A DNA stretch of 64,000 nucleotides from Onchocerca volvulus. Taxonomy: Eukaryota; Nematoda; Chromadorea; Rhabditida; Onchocercidae. The notes below the pieces were generated by a model. It saw only the letters and a program-made list of their open reading frames with translations, did not search any database and had not been told where the DNA came from. Where the stretch lies: the NCBI GenBank assembly GCA_000499405.2, contig HG738139.1:11928398-11992397 (forward strand), read 5' to 3'. This document shows, one piece after another, positions 12,785 through 27,500 of this stretch (position 1 is the stretch's first letter; each line of letters starts with the position of its first letter). A program made the position numbers and the translations under genes.

Positions 12785-15549
12785 TTAGATTCTCGCATTA
12801 TCAGGCACTGGATATCCTAGAAAAGCACGCATCACCGCATCACTCGTTTCAACAGCGTAAGGCTTTCGACGATCCGTTTTAACGCCAACAACCTAAATAC
12901 AGATTTTAAGTCAAATGAAAACTTTTGGTGCAACAGTTCTTTACCAATTCTGAGAAAACCTCTGATTTCCATAAAATTCAGCAAAAGTAGATGTAGACAA
13001 AGATCTGATTCAGTAATCTAAACGGCTTGTTTTACTAAAATGCTGATGATTTTGAAAAGAGACGAAACTAATCAAACTTTGGTAATTTCAATCAGAGAAA
13101 ATTTCCGAGTGGATTCTCATTTCCTTACGTAAGTAAATTCCTCTGCTCTACTATCAAAATAGTGATAAAAAAATTAGGATGAAAAACAACATTATATCGA
13201 GTGGGCAAATATATTAGTATCAATGAAAAAGTAACCGACAATTAATAATATTTTGTCTTATGTCAGAAATAACCATCCACATGAAATCTTAAATTTTCTA
13301 ATCTAAAATTCAATTTCACTAGCAGAATGAATAAAAAAGCATATCAAAGAAATCAAAACACACAAAATGTCGGTGCAGAACGTGTACATAGACGTTGCAA
13401 TCATGGATTTTTATGTTGCATATTTTACAGTGCCAAGAATCCGATGCTTTGATCATATGCTGTTCTTTAAAATGATTAAAATACTGTTGATTCTGAAAGA
13501 AAAGTAAAATTAAGGACAAATTAATTCAATATCAGGTATATAACACACAATATCCACGCTTATTATATATATATATATATACATTTAGTATTTTATCATT
13601 ATATATATATATAATGATAAAATACTAAATGAAATGTTTTCTTGAATTTTGATTAAATAGAAGTCTCAGGTGATATACGTTATAGTAAAAATAAGGCAGT
13701 TAAACTTGCCAAATCAGAAAATGTTGCAGAAAAAACACCTTAGACCCTCAGTAGATAAAAGCCTTAATATTTTTTTAAAATCTTTCAAAAACTCAACTGT
13801 CATAATTTCATTTACATACAATTTGTTAAAAAACTTTCGAAAATAATGGACTTTAAGAAGTAACCAAAAAAAAAAAACCTTTAATTCATTTGGATAACAT
13901 AAACCACATTCTCGACACATACCCCAAAGCGAAAAAGCATGAATATACAAATGATCAATATATGGGAAATCAGCACGGGCTGAGCTGGACCACCAATTTC
14001 GGCTAGTGCCACATACGAAGCAACATGGTCTAAATTTGAAAACAATTTGAAAATGATTTGATTCAATCTATCTTTTTATCATTAAGAGTTCAGAGAGAAA
14101 TAAAATCAAAAATGTAATATAAAAACAATTCATACTCTCATTTCTAGAACTCCAACTTAACAACTTATCTAATTCTAATCGTTGTGAATTAATTACTCCC
14201 ACTGTGGATAATAGTAGTTTGGAACATATACTAAAGTAAAATGTAAAATAATATGACTCCTCAAACTAAATGTTGTTTCTAAACTACATGTTACTCATCG
14301 ATATTACTGAAGTCCTACAACCAAGTGTGCAAAATTTGTGTCGTTTTTTTTCATATTAAGAATGTAAAACTCTTAATTCAAAACAATACTTCGATTTAAT
14401 ATAATGCTTTAGGCTATTCGATCTGATGAAACCAATCAATTATTCTATAAAAGAAAAAAAAGAAAAAAAAATGCAATCAAAGACTAAAAGGACTGAAATG
14501 TTTTTTTCTTTTTTTTTTTTTTTTTTTGAATGACCAAAAAGTTACGTATTTTTCGTTGCACGATGTTCTAGGTCGTGTCGCAGTCGCGCTTCTATTGAAT
14601 GGAAACGTAATTTGCATCTAGAAAAAAGAAGGTATAATATATGTAAACTGCAATAGAAGTAAGATTCCATCAGTAAGTGAAAGAATTTGTAAACTATACT
14701 GTCAAGAAAAAAATTTCTACTCCATTCCATTCTAACATTCAGAGCACTATATTAACACTTTAAAGAATATGAACTTCGTTACTTTTGATTTCTAAATTTT
14801 CATGAATTTCTAAATTTCTAAAATGAAGAGAAAACATGAGAAACCTTTGTTTAAAATTGAAAAAATGAGTAGCAGTTAAGTGTCTTGTTGAATCGGCCAT
14901 ATGCTTTCTAAAAAGCTCTGCACGGGTGAATGGAGGAATTTCTGGACATAATGGACAGCGTAAGTTCAGTGATGGTACTAAAAATAAGAGAAACGAAAAA
15001 TATCTGGAAAGTTTCAACATTAGCTTCATTTGATTGATTAAATTTTTGTTAATATAGAACATTATTTCAGCACAATAAGTCCAATCTTTACATTATCTAA
15101 TATCACTAAATGACCATTATGGATTCATGAATTCCAAGTTCAAATTCAGATTCATTTCTAAACTCTTCAGTTTCTGCGTCCCAAATAGTTGCCATTCTTA
15201 ATAATTATTTATCAAAAAGAAACAAGGATGCAGTCCTAAAATTAAGCAATCGAAAGCTGTCATAAAAAGGAATAAACTAACCTTGTTTTTGATGATGGAA
15301 TTCAATCATATGCTTCACAATGAGATTTTCGAATGGATACGCACTGCCACATTCCAAGCAGAAAAAAATATTCTGTGGATTATGACGCAAATTGTGCACA
15401 CGTCCAGTGGTAATTTTTTCGATACGCACATTGGCGCATCCTGGTCGAGAACAGAAGTATTTACCTTCAGCATTTTTCACAATATAATCCCGACTAACCA
15501 TTTGAGTGCCAACTGTTAGGCCAACTGCTTCAAGTGCACCGCGATAAGG
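12785..15549 (-). other. Zinc-finger gene, C-terminal finger block and stop
   Basis: Exons are 15,282-15,549, 14,845-14,977, 14,546-14,617, 13,879-14,029, 13,364-13,492 and 12,785-12,892. The 15.3-kb exon has a Cys-x4-Cys piece (CSRPGC) and then CLEC...H-x4-H. CPLC...H follows at 14.9 kb, CRECGLC at 13.9 kb with its His pair in the next exon, and CKIC...H-x3-H at 13.4 kb. The final 35-residue exon is Lys/Arg-rich at its start and ends at a TAA. The 13,492-13,879 intron holds a perfect palindrome. Confidence 0.7.
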
Positions 15550-18500
15550 CTAAACGGAAATTTACGAGAAACTTTATAATGTATAGGTCTATTTTCAACA
15601 TAAAATTGTGGAAAGTCGCATTACCTGTAAATAAGGCGGTGTTTTTGTTTTAGGTAACGGTGATTCGACATTTGCTTGAGTGGAGATGAATGATGCAGAG
15701 GGATGTGGCATAAGCGTAGCTACTGTTGTGGTGGACGGATGAGAATTTGTATCCTAGAACAGAAACTCATTTTCTGCAGGAATTCATTAAATATTTATTA
15801 AAGCACTAAAGCCTTATATCTACTATAAAAATTAAAGTGCTCCTAAATACGCTAAATACAAATCTTTATTACAAATAACCATTCTGTATCTAACTGAAGC
15901 GTTGAAAAACGAACATATGGAGATATAATGCAGTTGCACTTTCACTACTCTTGAATGTTCGATTAACTTAAATTTCATTTCAGAAAAAAAAAAAGAAAAT
16001 AAAACTTCTAAGTTCAAAAAAGTTTTTTAAATGGAAATGTGCTGAAAATTCAACACCGCAATTCAAAATAAATAAGAATATTATGAAAATTTTTGAAAAT
16101 ATGTAAGGAAAAACATTCATGAAGTGAATTGGCAAATGAGATTATATTTTAATAGATGTTCAAAAATTATAAATTGTGCATGTGCCTATTCCCAAATTAC
16201 AAATAGTTCAGTGCAGAAGTTCACTCACAGTGGTTTGTAAGGATGATGAAGGTAATAAAGCCGAGGCAGAAGATGCAGTCAGTATTTGTCGAGCCGGAAT
16301 CCACGAAATTTGAGACGATGGTTGAGTAACACCAATATTACTCGCCAATCCTCTTAACTGCTGAAAAATTACGTTTAATCCACAGAAGAAAATATAGTTG
16401 TTTCAGAAAATGTGTCTCGTGAAACAGTTTTGAAATTAGAAAGAAAAGTTAGTAGAAAAAAAAAAGAAAAAAAAGAATTAGTAAAAAGAGAATTCCAAAA
16501 AAATTGAAGAATTGCGAATTTTAAATCTTATAGTCCTAAAAAGTTTAAATCAGAAAATTTAATGTCACTACTGCTGTTTTATTAGTTGACAATATAAAAT
16601 TACTAACATTTTGAGAAATACAAACTCCAGAAAGAGAAGTTGGCAATTGCACAGCACTCCGTATAATGTGTGCGGAGTTAGCAGACGGTATGATACCTTG
16701 TGGTAACGTACATGACGTAGTAGGGAAACCAACTAAACTTGGCATTTGAAGGTTTCCAGTGATCACAGCGTTCGATTGTTGACCAACAGTTTCCATCTTC
16801 CAAATATTTAGCATCGCCAACATCATGGCATCATTGTCATCCGAAGCATGATTCAAAGTACGCTAAATACTTATTTGTCTTACTAGCACTTATTTGTATT
16901 TGTCTTACTGTAGAACTTTTCAAGATGTATCAACAGGAAATGTATGGGATATCGATTTAATGAATGAATGTTCGCTATGCAGCTCTTAAATTCAGTATAT
17001 GAAATTAATAATACTGAATCCTATTGAATCGTTTGAAGCGTTTACTCAGTTGTCAATAATGCATAAAACAAACCGGTAAGTTTCCGGTGAATTTCGGATT
17101 TTCCGCTTGGAGTCGCAGGAAACTCATCTGCAAAATATGTGAAATTAAAACTTAATTTAGGGAACTATTCTTTTTATTCCTCGAAGTCAAGATAAAATCC
17201 AAAACAAGGGATGATAGGGTTTATTCTTACAGTTTAATGAGATAAATAAACTCACTAATGAATTGCATGCTGGACAAGTGATGCTAATAACATCATTTGA
17301 CTGCGATAAGAATGACCGATGAATGCATTCTGATGGAACAACGACAATTAGCTGATTAGTACGCACGCTATTCTCATATTGAATAGGATTTGTTGGCTGA
17401 TAATGGAACATACACGCAGCCGTAAAACCCATAATTGTAAATTCTGAGCCTGATGAAGAATTCTGAAACAAAAAAAAAAACAGTACTGCTACAACTATTA
17501 TGGATGCTCAAACAGGTTAACTGCTAATTCATTTAACAGCATGATTTTTCTGAATAGCTGTCCAAAATAATAAAGTAAAGTGAGTACAGAAACTGTATCC
17601 TTAATTTGAATGAAATATCATTGTCAAAATCACCTCGTTTTTAAAAATGCTGTAAATTATATGATTTTTTGAAATTCGAAACACACCTGCGAAGAGCATC
17701 CACTTCGTATTATATGTTCATAGATGACACGTCCATTAGTGTTTGCCAGTCCACACTTTTTACAGAAATATAGAATAGCCTGTGCGTGGGAATTAAGCAT
17801 ATGATAATACAAACGTTTATCCTGAAAATATGGATTAAAAAAAATAGGAAATAACTGAAAGTCATACATCCAAAAACTGCCTCATAATAAAACTATCAAA
17901 GCCTAACGAGGAATTTCCTGAATTATCAGTGTTTAAAATCAGTTCAGATCTAACCGTTGAATAAGTAGTCATACATTTCGAACAGACATAAACCACTTGT
18001 TGTTTACCAGCAGATGGCACGTGTTGGATTTCATGATTCTTAATCTGTTCCTCGTTAAATGCTACCACAGAACATCGTTCACAATTTTGGAGCAAGCCAT
18101 GGGTACGCATGTGTATCTGGTATATTGCAAGTAATTCATATGCCAAACAACATAGACGACATATGTACATATTTGTTTCAATAGGAATTCCATAAACCTA
18201 AAATTAAAGTTTTAGAAAATGAATTAAACAAAATCGTATGAATTCTAGCATAAGTTTCCTATTAATTTATTATTGAAAGCAACCAACCGCTTCGATCGTT
18301 TGACCGGCATCATATCTATGACTCTCTTTGTGTACCAATAAAGAAGCCCTTGTAAGAAATTTTTCGGTACACTGATTACACCGAAATTTCGCTTCACGCT
18401 TTGAAATCTTATGAGACTCAGTATGCCTAAAATTTCATTTTTATGAGATTCAATATTACCGTGAATAAAAAAAAGAAAAAAAAAAGCTTAAACGAACCTA

Positions 18501-21500
18501 AACGAAAAAAAAAAAAGAAACAAGAACCTTTCAGAATTTCCAATAACCTCCAAATCTGGATCACCATTTTTGTCGCTAATCCTTTTTGCTTTTTTTAAAA
18601 TTTCTTCATCGACACTACTATTCTCCTAAAATGGTAATCTCGAAACCACGGCTCAAAGTTTACAAAATAATCGTTCAAAACTGTTTAAATCTTGATACTA
18701 TTTATTTTCATGTGATCAATGGGAACCATTCTTCATTTTAACATATTTTAGTAAAAGTTTAATGATATTAAAAATTTTTTTTTTACTATTATCAAAATTA
18801 AAACCTGTACAACCAAAAATCAATTATCCGAATTTAATTGTAAAGGTTTAAAAAATCAAGAAATTACATTTTTTGATTCATCGATTATCAATACATCATT
18901 GTCATCATCAACAGCCAAAGGAACACATGAAGCTTTTGCAGAGGTAAATTCTTCTTCGACAGTTCTTATTAAACGTTCATTTTCTGATGCAGAATTCTGT
19001 TCACATAAAATGCTGCATGTCATGTTAGCTTCATTTGCATTAAATGCTGCAGTAGATGGGCCGGATTCATCAGACGTAGTCTGATCTGTAATGAACGTTG
19101 ATGTAATAAATTAATAATCATTGTATATTTTAAAAAATACTTTAAATCCGAGTAGTTTACAAAAATCTTACAAGGCCAAGGTAAAATCACTGCATCGATT
19201 ACTTTCTCCATGATATTATTTATTGCCATCTCATCCGATTCTGTGAAAACGTAAGTTTGAAAAATTTTGAGTTGGAAAATTTTGAACTGGTACTAGAATA
19301 GAAAATGGTCGATTCAAATCTCATACAAAGTTATTCGGAATTTTCAAATAATTTTTCATTACAAATATACGTAGAATCCAATCTATTTCTCAATTTTTGT
19401 ATTTAAGAAAACTCAGTTCGAACTTTTTCCTCATTCACAGAATGCTTAATTGCTTAATTTCGAGTCTCATTTACTTCCCATGGATCTAGATAGTCTTCTA
19501 AAACTGAAAGTGAATTCTGCTAACCGGTTGCGAGTTTCACAGTTGACGCAGTTGGTGCAATTTCTAGAGAACGTTTACAAAATGAAGGCATTGCTTCGGT
19601 AGTATCACCGCTTTCCGATCGAACGTTGGCCATGAAATCAGTCGGGACAGTTTCCGCCACGAATACCACATCGTTATCATCATCTAATAAAATCAATTCA
19701 ACCTTTAATTCATAAATATTCAAAATCAATCATATACTTTTGGAAATGGGTGCAAATATTTCAGAGAATTGTAAATAAAACATTACATTACGCAATGCAG
19801 GATTATTATATTTATATAGAGAAATAATTTACCATGCTTGTTCTGAGTGTTATTATTACTATCGTTCGTATCATTAATCAGATGATTGAATCCCAAAAAT
19901 TCGATTTCAATATCATTATTGTTTATCTTCACTTTTCCAAATCGAAATACAGTACCGCTATGCTGTAAAGAAAATTACTGATCTATGTCGACTTATTAAG
20001 CAATTTAACCTCACCTAATACTGAAAAAACAATGAAATAACAAGAAAAGATCCAAAAAAGAGAAAAAATTCTAATTTACAAGTTTAAACTTAATTTGCAA
20101 TTGAATTTAAAGACTTCATTTTAGATTATACTTCAATCTTTTTCTGAAAGAACAAGCGCACTAAGACACTCAACTTGAAACTTCGCTTAGAAAACCAGCA
20201 ATACTTGAAACTGAAAAGAAATAAAAATTGGATAAATTCGTTAAATTTTTATTTCTATCTTATTTTTTCTAAAAAACCACTCACTTCTATAGATGGAACA
20301 TTTAAGTTCGCATTAGGTACGGCATTTTTCGACTCCGGAAATGATAACACATTTTCTATCATGTTCAGCTGAACCAAATGCCTCTTACGGTTTATAGTGA
20401 TTCGATGCGACACCATGTGGAAAAAAAGCTGTTCCTTCTTGAAAACAAGCCTTTTAATTATTAAAAAAATTAAGCTTCTATAATTCCTATTTCATTTTCT
20501 CTGGAAAAATAGCTAATTCTTTGGATGCAAAATTTATAAATAAGAGATAATCAGATATATTCACAAACCTCAACAAAATATTATCTAACATCTAAGAACG
20601 AAATGAAAATTACACACCGAAAACAAATACTTGTTGCAAAGAAGACAAAAATCCTTTATCGAATTCAAGTGGATTTCGAAATGCTTCTCGAATTCTTCTT
20701 CTGTGAACAATGTATTAATTCCACATGAACATTTTAACAATACATTGCAGGAATGCTTCTTAAATGCACTACAGGTATGGAACTTTTTAGAACATTCCGA
20801 ACAACCGAACCTAAATTGATGAGCAAAAATCAGATATTGGTAATGCTTTAAAAAATTTCGAAATACTGTTTAATTTTCAAATGAAACTATTGAAATTTGT
20901 ATTTTAAAACTTCAATAGTATAATCACATATGAATTAATCGCTAAAAGTTTATCAAAATTGGACTTCAGTATTTATTATATGTTATCCAGTGGAGTAATA
21001 TTTGTACGTTAGAAGCATCAATAATTATCATTGTTTCATCTGAATACAGAAATGATGGAAATAGATTATTTATAATCTTATCTTCCTTCGAGTTCTTACT
21101 TCCAGAACAACTTTTTTTCAAGGAATTAACCTTTCAAAAACCATGCGATGTTCACTGATACGATGTTCCTTCAGTTTCTCAGGTGAATACACAGCGCCAT
21201 CGTTGCAAAGGAAGCATACCTGCGTACCATTACAGGCGTACAAAATATGCCGGATCATTTGTCCTTCGCAGCGCTTGACTGACACTTGCGCAGTTGATTC
21301 ACAAGAAGATAAACTCCGGCACAGCTTGCAAACTATTTTCACACCCTAAAATAAAATATTGAACTTAAATATAATTCCTTTCACCATATATACAAACCAA
21401 TTTACTCAAATCTAAGAAATATTTTCACTCTTTTTCATAAGATGGAAGATCTAAACATGGCTTTCTGCTAACATATAATGCTATTTGCATGCTAGCGCCA

Positions 21501-24500
21501 GATTTCACTTGGAGAATCTTTCATGGTGATCAAAAAGAAAGAATATTATATTAGAGACAAATTACCAGACGCTGTTTCTTGAAGAAATGACGAAGTTTAT
21601 TTCTTTAATAAAGAATTATCGAATTCACGATATGGGTAAAAAATATGATTGATAACTTGTAACATTTAAATTATATTTTTTAAAAATATAATAAGGAAGG
21701 AAAAGATACAAAAACACGAAAAGATAAGATACAGGATGTCTTGCCAACTGAGCCACAATCATAAGAAATTGAAGAGCAAAACTTCAAAAATTTACTTTTG
21801 GATGAAGTGATTTTGTTGTGTGCTTAAATATCAAATGCTCAAAAAGTTCGCCGACGGTACGAATCGGATAATGATCTTGGGAGTACATACAAACAGGACA
21901 ACAATTCCATTGCTCCGAATGTTTCTGCAGATGAGATTCATATTCTGCTCGATTTGAGAAATCCAATTCGCAAAGGAAGCATAAAAACTTCTGGAAAACT
22001 CAAAGAAAATATATGAAAATATATTAACTAACTCTAAATGCTTGAAAAGCTTGATGAGCATAATGAACGAATTTTATCAAGTTTTAACCATTCAGAATTT
22101 CAGAATAAATGTAATATCATTAAAAAAGAAATAAATAAAACAAAATAAAGCATGTTTAGAAAAAAATTTCATAAAATTGTAGAATCACACCTTTCTTATC
22201 CCAATCACAAATATCGCAAACATTATCATTAAACTTACATCTGTAACAGGAGATTCTGCATAATTTGCATTTCCCATCGGAAGACTGGATGAACAGTCTG
22301 TATCTTCTGCTACAAAATCAGCAGGAGTTTTGGTTGTCTGTAAATCATTTAGATAAAGCATAATTCCACAAATAACACATAGAGGAGATAACATCGAAAA
22401 AAATAAGAGGAGAATCATTACTAAACTCACCGACTTATCCACCAATGTTTTTCTTAACTTTGCAGCATCCATCAATGACAATTTCTTCCAAATAAACATC
22501 GGATTTACCTCAAAAAAATATAAGAAAAAAAAAATGAAAAAGGATGCGCTATAGTCATCTTCTAGATAGGAATAAAAATATAAAATACGACTTTTTAAAT
22601 GCAATAGGAATCCATTATTCTTTCCAACTAAGTGAATGATGTTAATCCATTTGGAAAAAGAATACATTTCTAAATAAATTAGCTTCTTAAAGCAAAAACA
22701 TAAAGATGATGAGACTGATTAACTTCTATGAGTTTTAGTTTTTCGATTATTAATTGTCCGCAAGTTTTTGGGCGTTAACGAGGACAAAAACTTATTTTGG
22801 GAATCACGGCAATATAAATGTAATCAAATGTTACCTGTCGGTTTTTTTGACTAATATATATGCTTGCTTCATGACAGTGCAGCAAATGATAAAAATAGCG
22901 CTTGGGTGTCGGTAAAATCACACTACACAATGAACAGCGTGGAAAAAACTCACCATCCGAACCTTAAAAAATATCTCATATTACAAGAGTAGTCACAACT
23001 ATATACAGTAATATATTCTTAAATTCTGCAAAAAACTAACTAGAAATTCAAATTCAAATGAAACAATAAATGCAAGACTAAAACACCTATTCAACATACA
23101 TTTTCGAGGCCATTTTTGACAAGCAGCCAAATGAAAAGTAAGGCACTGTTCTTCAATAAAGCCACTTCCACATTCAGAACATAAATGGAGATGAGAATGA
23201 ACAAAATGAGTTGCCAATTGTTGCGATGAACCGTTAATTGCCTAAAATATCATTATCTTTTTTTTTTAACGTGCAGATTATTCATTCACAAATTTTTTTT
23301 TTTTTGAAACAGCAAGATTCAAAAAGTATTTCTGCAGTTCCATAACAGTAAATTCAAGAAATCACAACGATTGTGCCTGAATTAATATTTCAAATTATCA
23401 TAAGTTCATTATGGAACTCTATCTAAATAGCAAGCTTCACTACGACATGAGCCTTTTATTGCAAAATAATTTTTTCATTTTTTTTTTGCGACCTCATATC
23501 TCCTGAAAAAAATCCCAGAAAAAAACCAAGGCAGTATTATCAAACAGAACGAGAAATATACTCCAGGGGAAATTAAGCGTACTCGCAACAAGTATCCATG
23601 CTTAACCGAGCAAATAAGTTTGGTCAATAAAATTTTTAAGATAAGATTCCAGAATTGGCAGAACCTTTAATTTTCCACTAAAAATTGTTTTAAGGAAAAA
23701 AAAATTAACAAGCTTACAAAGCAGACTATACAAGTGAATTTTTCTTTCAGTGTTGAATTCTGTGATGGTTCCATGAAAGCCTGCATCAAAGTTGACCGCG
23801 CTTCAATGGACAATGGAGCTGCCTAAAAAAAATAAAAACTTGACAGCATGAAAATCAATAAAATACCAATGTTTCTCACAGTAAATTTCACTTAACAACA
23901 TGAGTTTTGTCATGCCTTTTGTTCAAAGTACTAAGATAAAACTAAAAATTAAGAAAAATCTTCTAAAAGCATACTTGAAGGTTTTCTGCTGGATGGATAT
24001 TAGAAGTAGCTACCTTTGTGTTGCTCTCTATAATAAAATTTAAGAAGTTATAAAGCTGAAATCTCTTAAAAAAAAAAAAAAAAAAAAAAAGGAAATATAA
24101 AATTCCAGTGTGGCTTACGGCTTTTATTTACAAAGCCCTTGAAAATTTCTGAGGACCGCCTTTAATTTTTCTTTTCGTAATAGAAGAATCTGTAAATTCA
24201 TTAATGAAGAAATTACCGTTAATAAGGGATGGTGATAGAGGTCTTTTGTCCTGACGTAGTTTGAAATCGCCTGTTGGTGTCAAATTCAGTTCTAAATTTA
24301 TCCTTGTAGCAACATCAAGTTTTGTATCTTCAACAGTTTTGTAACTCGATGGAATATATTCCATGATGCCAACAGCTCTATGACTTTCTATAATTAGAAA
24401 TTTTGAATAAACGCGCAAAATGAGACTTGTGTGGTCGCAAAAAAACTGAACTTTGGAAAGCAACTAACCTGGAATATTGTAGTATGCAAAAATGCCATGA

Positions 24501-27500
24501 TCCAGAGCCAGATGTCGTCGTAAGCTAGCGATTGAACAAGATGTTATTTCACATTCTGGACAACTAATTCTACCGTTTGGTGAACAATGTGACTGAGTTA
24601 GGCGGATAACCTGGAGTAGCCAAATATTTCAAAAATTTAATTTCAACGTTTCTCGAAAAATGCATTTTTTTAATAAGTCCTTTTTTGTTGTCTATCAAAC
24701 TAGTAAGATAGCAAGTATTAAAGTAGCTAAGCTGATTACATCTACTAACTAACAGTTTTGCTGTCCATCAGATCAAAATGCTTTTCTGGATCCGGAGATT
24801 CAACGTCTTTCTGCATACAAATCCGAAGGTGTTTCAGTGTATTTTCGTCACCAAGATGAAGACCTTTACATTTGACACAAATGAAGACACTAAAAAAATT
24901 GAGAATTAGAGAGACTGAAAAAACTATTATAGACCTTTTTTTCAGTTATTTTTTAAATGGAATACCAGCAAAATTTTTACCTATCATCAATAATTGCGCC
25001 AATCGCTGTATCTATAATGGAATCATTTTTGTATACGTATAGCCGTCCTTCCCGGGTGAATTTTTCTATAAGTGATTTCGTAAAAGAATTTTTTGTTACG
25101 AATGATTTTGGTTCACACTTTGATTTTACGCAACGGCAAAGGCTGGATTGTAGTGGTTTGGTCATCACCTAAAAAGGAAAATTAAAATGCAAAAAATAAA
25201 AAAAAAAAGAATAAAAAATACAATTCTCGAATTGTCTCTATCCCTCAGAAAATATGCCGAAGTTTCGCGATATTTTACTCAAGAAATACGCTGAAGTTTC
25301 TGTTTTTAATAATTTTGCGATATAAAAAAATATTTGAAGAAAACAGCATTAAAAAAGAACGACTGCGATAACTTCCTACCTGTTTTGCTTGTTTACAGTA
25401 ATAACATAAATTCTGATTAATTTCTTCGCTGATTTTTTTCGACTTTTTTTTCCCGTTAATCAGCGTATTTTTTTCGTTCAATAATGATTTCTCATATGAT
25501 TCATCTTCATCATCAGAGAGCTGAAAGATCAGAAGTTAAAATAAGTACACTGATTTACAGAACTAGAATTAATTTCAAATCCCATTTACAAACATTATTA
25601 CTATTATAATAACCAATAGTAATCAAGAGATGTATTCCTTTTATCTTCCTTTGGTATGTTAGACTGTTGAAAAAAGGACTTCGTTTATGACATATTAAGC
25701 TAGCCAAAAAATTTCTACACATAAGAAACATGAGTACAAGGCTAAATAATTCCAAATGGAAAAAGAAATTAACTAGAAAAAGGTAAAATTCAGTATGATG
25801 GAAACATAGTCCCATCTAGAAGTAATCATTCTAACAAGATGTAAAATAGAAAAGAAACTAACATCACTGGATTTTTCGACTCCCGATAATTCCGTCACAT
25901 CAGAACCAATGATTTTTTGCAAGAAGCAGCCCATTTTAAAAGTTGTTTTACGAGAAAAAGCTGGTGGCCAAAGTGTTGCCTTCTCTAATATGTCCGTCAT
26001 CGAATATACTTCACCAAGATGCGATAATAGATGGTCCCTGAAATACTATTATTGAAGCTAGACAGAAGAAAAGAAATTTCTGTTTGTCATATTGCACTTG
26101 TAATGTATTTGGTAAATGACAAAACTGCACCTATACGGTAATTTAGGAAAGAATCATAGTTATAGCAACAATAAAAATAAATTTAATATTTTTACCTATA
26201 AAAACAGTCAGTAACATAGAAGCGCGGACAGACCGGGCATTTCAATTTCGCCACTTCCCCAGAATGTTCACCTAACTGATGTTTTTCGATATCTGCTGCA
26301 GAGATAAACTTGTGTGAACAAAATTTACATTGCAATGGTATTCCATATTTCATCGCGCAACCTTTTATTGTTACATATTCTACCTCAGAAGGCCGAGCAG
26401 CGAATAGTGTAACACATGATACTAATTTATCTGCACTGTGATAACTCTGAAATTTAGTTCGGTTTCGGCAATAATTATTGTGATTCTCACAATTTTAACA
26501 GTTAATGACTACACCAGATCATTTCAATTATTTCTATCACTTGCATCTATAATCATCTGATTATAAAGAAAACCCAAAATGATACGATATATAATTTGAA
26601 ATATTGGTATCTTTTTTTTTTTAGAACCTTAAAACAAAGTCATTCAATAGGAAACCACAAAAAGATATAAAAATCACATAGTTTATATGAAACTAACCAG
26701 CAAACGTTGCAGTTTGATGTGTTTATTATCGCTGGATGAATTACTCAAAGATGACAGAGGTACTTGGAGGTTACATTCAGCACAAACTATCGTGTGCAAT
26801 GCAAACTTCATTTCCAACTGAAAACTTCAAAATCCATAAAAAAGTTGTGCATTCAGAAAGCATATGCATTTTTCATACCATAACACAATACTAGTTCACT
26901 CAGCGAAATGTCAATATTTTCATTAATGCGAAATTTTGATTTTCAATGTTAAAAGAACGATTGAGACACATATATATGTATCCATTGAATAATTTTTTAT
27001 TGGGAAATTATGTAGGACAAACTAATATAGCAAATAGTCAAAAGAAATTACCGAAAGATAATTAATCGCTTTAATTTATTGCATTTGAAAAATCAAAATA
27101 CAGTACCCTTCTATTCTGGATTAGTAATTCTAGCATGAACCGCGTAAATTCCTCACAACAATGCTTCCTCAATTGTTTGAATGAACTGAATCCTTCGAAA
27201 CAGTAATGACACGCGTACACGTACATATTAAAGTGACCATACAGAATATGTACCTAAGAATTATTATAGTTAAAAAAATATTATGCTCTTCTTCATAGAC
27301 TGATCATGAAACATTTATATCACACAAGAAAATTGGTAAAGCAAATAAAAATAAATGGGAAAGGAAATAGGAAATAGAGATCAATAAAGCAAGGACCTAT
27401 TATCATAATCTTATAAACCGATTCTTTATTAGTACAAATTTCCTGTTCGAAATTTCTGAATTTTAATATTTCGTTAACTGCACTTAAAACAGGATCTACG

